Assembly (NCBI GenBank): GCA_037043455.1
Contig: JAWPHD010005598.1
Span: 96,172 to 160,171 of the forward strand
Length of the DNA: 64,000 nt
Origin: Cyrtodaria siliqua
Lineage: Eukaryota > Mollusca > Bivalvia > Adapedonta > Hiatellidae
Direction: 5' to 3'
Below are positions 59,177 to 64,000 of the stretch, piece after piece. Each line of letters starts with the position of its first letter. Positions within the stretch are counted from its first letter, which is position 1. The notes under the pieces were generated by a model that searched no databases, was not told the origin of the DNA, and worked only from the letters and a program-made list of their open reading frames with translations. Both the position numbers and the translations under genes were made by a program.

Positions 59177-59444
59177 AATTGAAAAAGACGACCAGGCCTA
59201 CCGGCCTTCTTGACCGAGTTGTTTCAAGGTTTCGTGTCCTTTCTTGTTTTTGTATATAATCCAGGCAGCAACTAATAATAGTATACGTTAAAACAATAGT
59301 CACAATGGTTAATAAAGCCCAGTTCAAACTATTCACGAGTACATAAAATAGTAACTGTTAACACATTGTTCTTGGCAAAAAACAGGTTCGCCACCTTCAA
59401 CTACCAACCATCTTGTTCATGTTGAACAGAACACACATGTCTGT

Positions 59445-59552
59445 CTACTCGAGAACCACCTTCGTCAGGATCACTTCGTTATCAATCCGGATATTGTCGA
59501 AATAAGGCACCTCCTGACTGCGAACTAATAAAGCGTTGCCATTCACGTTTAC
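59445..59552 (-). CDS. Galectin B last exon
   Basis: 108 bp, acceptor TTTTCCATTAG (minus strand), 35 codons and stop TAG at 59445-59447. Begins 'VNVNGNALLVRSQEVP', the canonical V-x-V-N-G strand. Confidence 0.9.
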   Translation of the reverse strand, partial: VNVNGNALLVRSQEVPYFDNIRIDNEVILTKVVLE

Positions 59553-61598
59553 CTAATGGAAAAAAACGCATTTTTTTAATTACACGCTGATATTAATAAC
59601 TAAACTAGTATAAAAAATGCACTAAATGCAGGTATCATTGTATGGATTACTACTTATCTTCTAATATTTACGCTCTATGCTTAATAAGTATGAATGCATA
59701 TAAGGGAGATGGCTATACATGCAAGATACAATTTTAGGAGAGGTTCAATGAAATTAAGTGTAAGTGCTGTGTGCCTATTTTGACATTTAACCCGTTTCTC
59801 TGTATATAAAAATAGCACACTAAGTGTACAGTTGATATATACCTTAAATGAGTTGCATTCCACAATAATAGTTATCTCGAATTCTTTCTCTATTTCGAAG
59901 GGGAACAGAAGAACCCGACCATCCTCTCGACCCTGTCTCCCATTTCTCTTGTCGTTAGTCACGATCTTGTTCCGGTCGCCATAGCTGTCAAACCTGGCGT
60001 CGAACACAAAAGCAATATCTGATGGCTCATACTCGGAACCTTTCTGCAGATAGATGCTGAACCTGGCAAAGGTAATAAAATAAATAGCAGACGATAACCA
60101 TCGATGGACATTCACGTACTCACCACAATTATTTTTCCATCGAGTCCCATTGTAATGTTTTTGTTCGTGGCATAGAGATAAACACAATTTATAACATGTA
60201 TGTATGCTTAAATTGTTCATGGTTGCGTGACACATCCAAAATTTAGCGTAATAATATGACAAAAATACAACCCAGTGGTGACTAGACCCATGATGTGCAA
60301 AATGAGGCAGAATTAACCAGGCATTTTATATCAACATCAAATGTTCTCTCATCTCTTCCTAAAATGCTGCAGATTTAGAACCTGATAAGGATAAATCAGT
60401 GTATGCTATGGAAGGTCCTATTAACCTACAGATAATGAAAACAGCATAACATCATATTTTATTTAATCATATTTTATATATGAGGAACCCACGTTTGATT
60501 GATTACGTTATCACTCCATTCATAATCCATTCATCATGAATGTAGTGATAACGTAATCAATGAAACGAGGGTTCCGACGATGTGTTAAAAGCAACAGGTG
60601 CACCTTGTGGTATTACTAAAACACAATTTGTTAAAAGCACACAAGGTGGAAACATTTATATCCTTAACGCTTTACTACCTGTATTGCCTAAAAAGGGGTT
60701 AACAATTCCTAGTTATTAATATTGCGGTCCGGGTAACCCACTTAAAAGCGGGCAACCCTCAAATGAATTAGATGCTATTTTTAAAGATCACGATTATTTT
60801 TATGATGAAAATCCTGGTAATAAATCGATGTGTGATAAAAACATCCTGACTAGGTTAAAAGCAAGTAAATCCAAATCACTTGGTGAACAAATTGCTAAAA
60901 CCCCGATTGTTAAGCCGGTTATTAGTATAAAATATAAATTTTAACTTTTGATATCAACTTGGACTTTGAGCGCCAAAAAAACAAGACAATGCGTTGAGAT
61001 GGACGAACAGACTAGCCGATGAACTTTTAAGAAGAAATTTCACTCAACCCCGTGTGATTGTTAATAAAATATGGTCGGCTGATTTAGTAGATATGCCGCG
61101 ATTTTCAAAATATAATAACGATATTTAATACTTGCTTACTGTTATTAGTGTATTTAGTAAAATATTTTGGGTTATGCCAGCTCCAAATAAAACTGGTACA
61201 GAAATTATAATTAGCAATGTCCTTAACCATGGACATCTATGAAAACCATTACGGAAACGGCTGTCTTTGGCACCCGAATAATAGGCGACATCACAAACAT
61301 AAAAGGGTTGACAAGGTGGCTACTGACTTTAAATAGCAGGGAGAAGTTATTTGTTCATTTCACTGATTATATATAAGAAATTCAAACGTGTTTGAATTGG
61401 TGATATTAGATAGTAAAATGGCGCCTTGTAGGTTTGACCCCAGTATTTTATTAATATCATCTGCAGTGCCTTCTTTTCGTTATGTAGTATTTACCTGGAC
61501 GCGCCCTTTGGGGCATGGCCCTGGATGCTGATATTCTTGAAATGGTTAGTACCAGCATTCAGGGACGCAGTATTCATGGACGCTACGAATGGGACCGA
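59445..61598 (-). CDS. Galectin B (three exons recognised; first exon not found)
   Basis: Tandem paralogue of galectin A. Exons of 104, 220 and 108 bp join in phase into about 143 codons with stop TAG. The same splice positions are used. Motifs: 'SVPFVASMN', 'GHAPKGAS', 'FSIYLQKG', 'IVTN', 'FPFEIEKEFEITI', 'VNVNGNALL' and 'IRIDNEVILTKVVLE'. The V-N-G motif is more canonical than in A, but the usual Trp is absent ('NGRQGREDGR' where A has 'GGWGSEEGR'), so classical galactoside stacking is doubtful. The last intron is compact (290 bp); the intron before it (1.43 kb) holds a virus-like remnant. The first exon should lie beyond 61598. No frameshift, so the gene may be active. Confidence 0.9.
59843..60062 (-). 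CDS. Galectin B core exon
   Basis: 220 bp, acceptor TTTGCCAG and donor GTATATAT (minus strand). The first 24 bases are identical to those of the A exon except at the end. Encodes 'FVFDARFDSYGDRNKIVTND', with His-x-Asn-x-Arg changed to Val-x-Asp-x-Arg. Confidence 0.92.
60482..60575. repeat. Imperfect 94-bp inverted repeat in a galectin B intron
   Basis: GGAACCC...GATTGATTACGTTATCACT pairs with GTGATAACGTAATCAATGAA...GGGTTCC around a short AT loop. It immediately precedes the virus-like fragment and could be a MITE or an element terminus. Confidence 0.8.
60590..60945 (+). pseudogene. Parvovirus-type phospholipase A2 domain, copy 2
   Basis: One plus frame from about 60590 to stop TAA near 60943, with a single internal stop at 60717-60719. 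It shows the calcium-loop motif YCGPGNPL (60720-60743), 'SNELDAIFKDHDYFYDE' with the catalytic His-Asp pair at 60789-60794, and a Lys-rich end. Such domains are known from the N-terminus of parvovirus VP1 and from some Polinton/adintovirus-like elements. It sits on the opposite strand inside a galectin B intron and 45 bp upstream of an integrase fragment. Inactive because of the stop. Confidence 0.75.
60990..61235 (+). pseudogene. Retroviral-type integrase (rve) fragment
   Basis: Plus frame from about 60999 with 'LADELLRRNFTQPRV', 'IWSADLVDMPRFSKYNN' (first catalytic Asp at 61081-61083), an in-frame stop at 61126-61128, then 'YLLTVISVFSKIFWVMPA' and 'NKTGTEIII'. This is the start of the DDE core; the second Asp and the Glu are lost where homology ends near 61235. 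Integrases of this type occur in Polintons/adintoviruses. From 61285 the sequence becomes the dispersed repeat also seen at 11215. Confidence 0.75.
61495..61598 (-). CDS. Galectin B exon encoding the domain start
   Basis: 104 bp, acceptor ACATTTTCAG and donor GTAAATAC (minus strand). The frame happens to stay open upstream to 61922, through three 30-bp repeats, so an alternative longer first exon cannot be excluded. Confidence 0.87.
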
Positions 61599-61775
61599 CT
61601 GAAAATGTAAGCACAGCAATGTTAGCATGGTCGTCTCAAGAAAGTTGGGGTTGTGGGCTGGGGAATCATGTTTCTTATTGTTTAATTTAAAAAAACATCC
61701 AAACGGCATCGCCAACATGAAACAATACATTCCCATAAAGGAGACATCTTGTCCTCGAGGAGTTTTACAAATTAG

Positions 61776-61865
61776 TTCTTTCAACAGTCCTCCGACACCA
61801 GCGAGTTCTTTCAACAGTCCTCCTACACCAGCGAGTTCTTTCAACAGTCCTCCGATACCAGCGAA
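61776..61865. repeat. 30-bp tandem repeat, 3 copies
   Basis: AGTTCTTTCAACAGTCCTCC + GACACCAGCG, three times with one or two changes. Open on both strands; on the minus strand it reads GGLLKELAGV repeats, contiguous in frame with the galectin B exon. Confidence 0.93.
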
Positions 61866-61922
61866 GTCCCGAAAGATTGTCCCAAAAGACTGTCCTACAG
61901 TCAATGTGAAACTTGGCTTCAA

Positions 61923-63711
61923 GAAGCGTCACGTGTATCTTGATTTATTGATTTATGTGCGTCATTACGCTCGCCATCATGAACCACGCAGAGATGCAGG
62001 ACATCCCTTACAGCTCGGCTTCAGAAAAGGACGCGATACATAGCTCATTCAATACATCAACGATTTTCTCATTATGGGCGTATCGAAAGCCTTTGAACAA
62101 GGTTGGGCACACGCTTTCTTATACATGCGCTGCGACGCTATTATACTGAAGAAAAAAAAGCAAACAAGTGTAATGAGAGTGGGACATGATCTGCAATAGT
62201 CGGTAACATTTTTCCACATCGAAGGATGTAGCCTATATGTCTCATGTATCAAAAGCATGGAAGGGAGGCTCTCACCGGCTACAACAACCTTGACTGCACA
62301 GGTCTGTGTTTTTTCCGAATTTATTCGACAGGATTGTGAGGGATAAAATATTTGGAGGGTTAACATCCTGGTCCAGCATTTTTGACTGCAATTCAGTTAA
62401 ATCTGTGTCGAGAGGGACATTGTGGATAACTCCCTCTCTGATTGTATTGGGGGGAATAAATGCCTCTACTGGAATGGAATTTATTCATCCGTCTTTTATT
62501 ATTGATTGCATTATGCGTGTTTTATGTGTGTCATAATTGTAGTCTGGTATGTATGAGCCATATAGGGGTCAAATTGTGGACTTCCGGAAGAAAGCATGAA
62601 ACGTTGCATGGTTATACCTTAGGATATGTACTTAAAATAAAATACAAGAGACAGGCGTGAGGACCCCTCTTTATTGTATACTTTCATATTGTCCCGTTTA
62701 GTATGCATTGAGCTAAGTGTGCAATATTGATATTGCATCCGGAACTTTTTCTCGCGCTTGCTAAGAGCCACGAAATAGAAATAAGGAACTGCTGTCAAAT
62801 AAAAGAACGGAATCCTGCCTATAGTGTCAACAAAAAAAACGACGTGTTTTTGTACAAACTTTTGTGGCAGAAATAATTGAAATGGTCACTCACCCACTAT
62901 TTTTAACGTTATCGAATAGTAGTTTGAAGTTTTTAATGACATCATCCGACGTCGACGTCGTTTTCGCGCAAAATAATCATCCACACAAAATGAAACTGAA
63001 TGACATTATAGGAATTCCATCGAAAGCCATAAAAATAACACAAATATAATGAAAAGTAATAGTCATACAATTAGCATTGATCGAAAACAATATGAAAGTA
63101 TACAAGCTCGTCGTCCTTTGCCAAAACAACTCGTTCCAAGTAATATTTAGCCATACAAATTCAGTAACCTATAATACCAGTACAATGAGGCCATAAAAGG
63201 GGTATCTGATGTTTCCAGATAAACAATAATATACTGCTTTTACTGGATCTCTTATGAAAGTAATGTATGCATTCTACATTTATAACATTGTAAGTACCAT
63301 TTAATAATTGTACTATCATTTCAAATATATATTTGTCACCATAGCAACAACAGTCTCAGATAAAAACGTATATTTTTAATTTATAAAAATCACTGCATCT
63401 TCGCAAATTCCATTTTTTACCAGTTCATTTGAAAAAGCTTGACAGTTTATTACCTTAGGATATCATTTCAAAACAGTGTTTGCAGTTTCTGAGAAGATTT
63501 TTTATTGTTTATTATTTCTATTTTTAGTAACAGAGGCCATCTTGGCACTCATGTTGACCCAATTTTAACAAACTTGAATGACACTGGGTCATTCAAGGAT
63601 TGTTCATGGTCAAAATTATTTTAAAGCAAATATTAAGGAAAGAAGGCAGGCAGTCGAATGGTAATCCCAATAGCTCATATTTGAACGCTGCTTAATTAAA
63701 AAATGTGTGCG
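61923..63711. other. Non-coding; expected site of the galectin B first exon
   Basis: No convincing start exon with a phase-0 donor was found on the minus strand. Nothing else is recognisable. Confidence 0.4.
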
Positions 63712-63742
63712 TCATAAGAGAGAGAGAGAGACAGAGAGAGAC

Positions 63743-63787
<45 letters not shown>

Positions 63788-63884
63788 GACAGAGAGAGAC
63801 AGAGAGAGACATAGAGAGACAGAGAGAGACAGAGACACAGAGAGAGACACAGAGACACATAGAGAGAGATACAGAGACATAGAC

Positions 63885-63927
<43 letters not shown>

Positions 63928-64000
63928 CAGACAGACAGACAGACATACACAGAGAGCGAGACAGTGACAGAGACAGTGACATAGACAGGGACACAAATAG
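63712..64000. repeat. GA/GACA microsatellite
   Basis: Compound simple repeat of GAGA and GACA, including two uninterrupted GACA blocks (63748-63786 and 63923-63945), running to the window edge. The Ser/Leu/Cys-rich frames on the minus strand are artefacts. Confidence 0.97.

Noticed and set aside
62890..62955. First coding exon of galectin B (ATGATG with a GTGAGT donor, minus strand)
   Set aside because: The donor would leave phase 1, but the next exon starts in phase 0.
63692..63996. Ser/Leu/Cys-rich frames on the minus strand
   Set aside because: GA/GACA microsatellite.

Overview
This is a eukaryotic, AT-rich, intron- and repeat-dominated window with no prokaryotic features. The galectin gene structure, fragments of mollusc-style LINE ORFs, tRNA-derived SINEs, ~160-bp tandem arrays and very abundant minisatellites suggest a lophotrochozoan animal, most likely a bivalve mollusc. 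No species can be named from the sequence alone.

Only two host genes are well supported. Both are galectins on the minus strand and form a tandem pair about 33 kb apart. Galectin A has exons at 27677-27759, 25260-25479 and 19337-19450. Galectin B has exons at 61495-61598, 59843-60062 and 59445-59552. Splice phases match, the middle exons are both 220 bp, and similar intron edges and 3' flanks (about 18.2-18.9 kb and 51.2-51.9 kb) indicate a segmental duplication. The first coding exon of each was not found. Several canonical sugar-binding residues are changed in both copies.

The rest is mobile and repeated DNA. 1-0.2 kb: end of a hairpin repeat that recurs at 20.57 kb. 3.3-5.25 kb: broken L1/Tx1-like LINE. 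6-15 kb: dispersed repeats, a broken reverse-transcriptase fragment, a SINE with target-site duplication. 15-18 kb: a LINE fragment split by a SINE, then a ~160-bp tandem array. 20.6-30.5 kb: five different minisatellites in and beside the galectin A introns, including a near-perfect 1.67-kb palindrome. 30.9-33.7 kb: two foldback elements built from arrays of a 12-bp palindrome. 35.6-38.5 kb: nested SINEs, a palindrome array and a TIR element. 39-46.5 kb: five LINE ORF1/ORF2 fragments in four remnants. 47.9-55.5 kb: a SINE, minisatellites, tandem arrays and a SINE amplified with its host repeat. 56-61.3 kb: degraded pieces of a virus-like (Polinton/adintovirus-like) element with a capsid-like frame, two parvovirus-type phospholipase A2 domains and a retroviral-type integrase fragment; part of it lies in a galectin B intron. 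The window ends in a GACA/GA microsatellite.

The galectins are the only candidates for functional proteins. No mobile element here looks intact.
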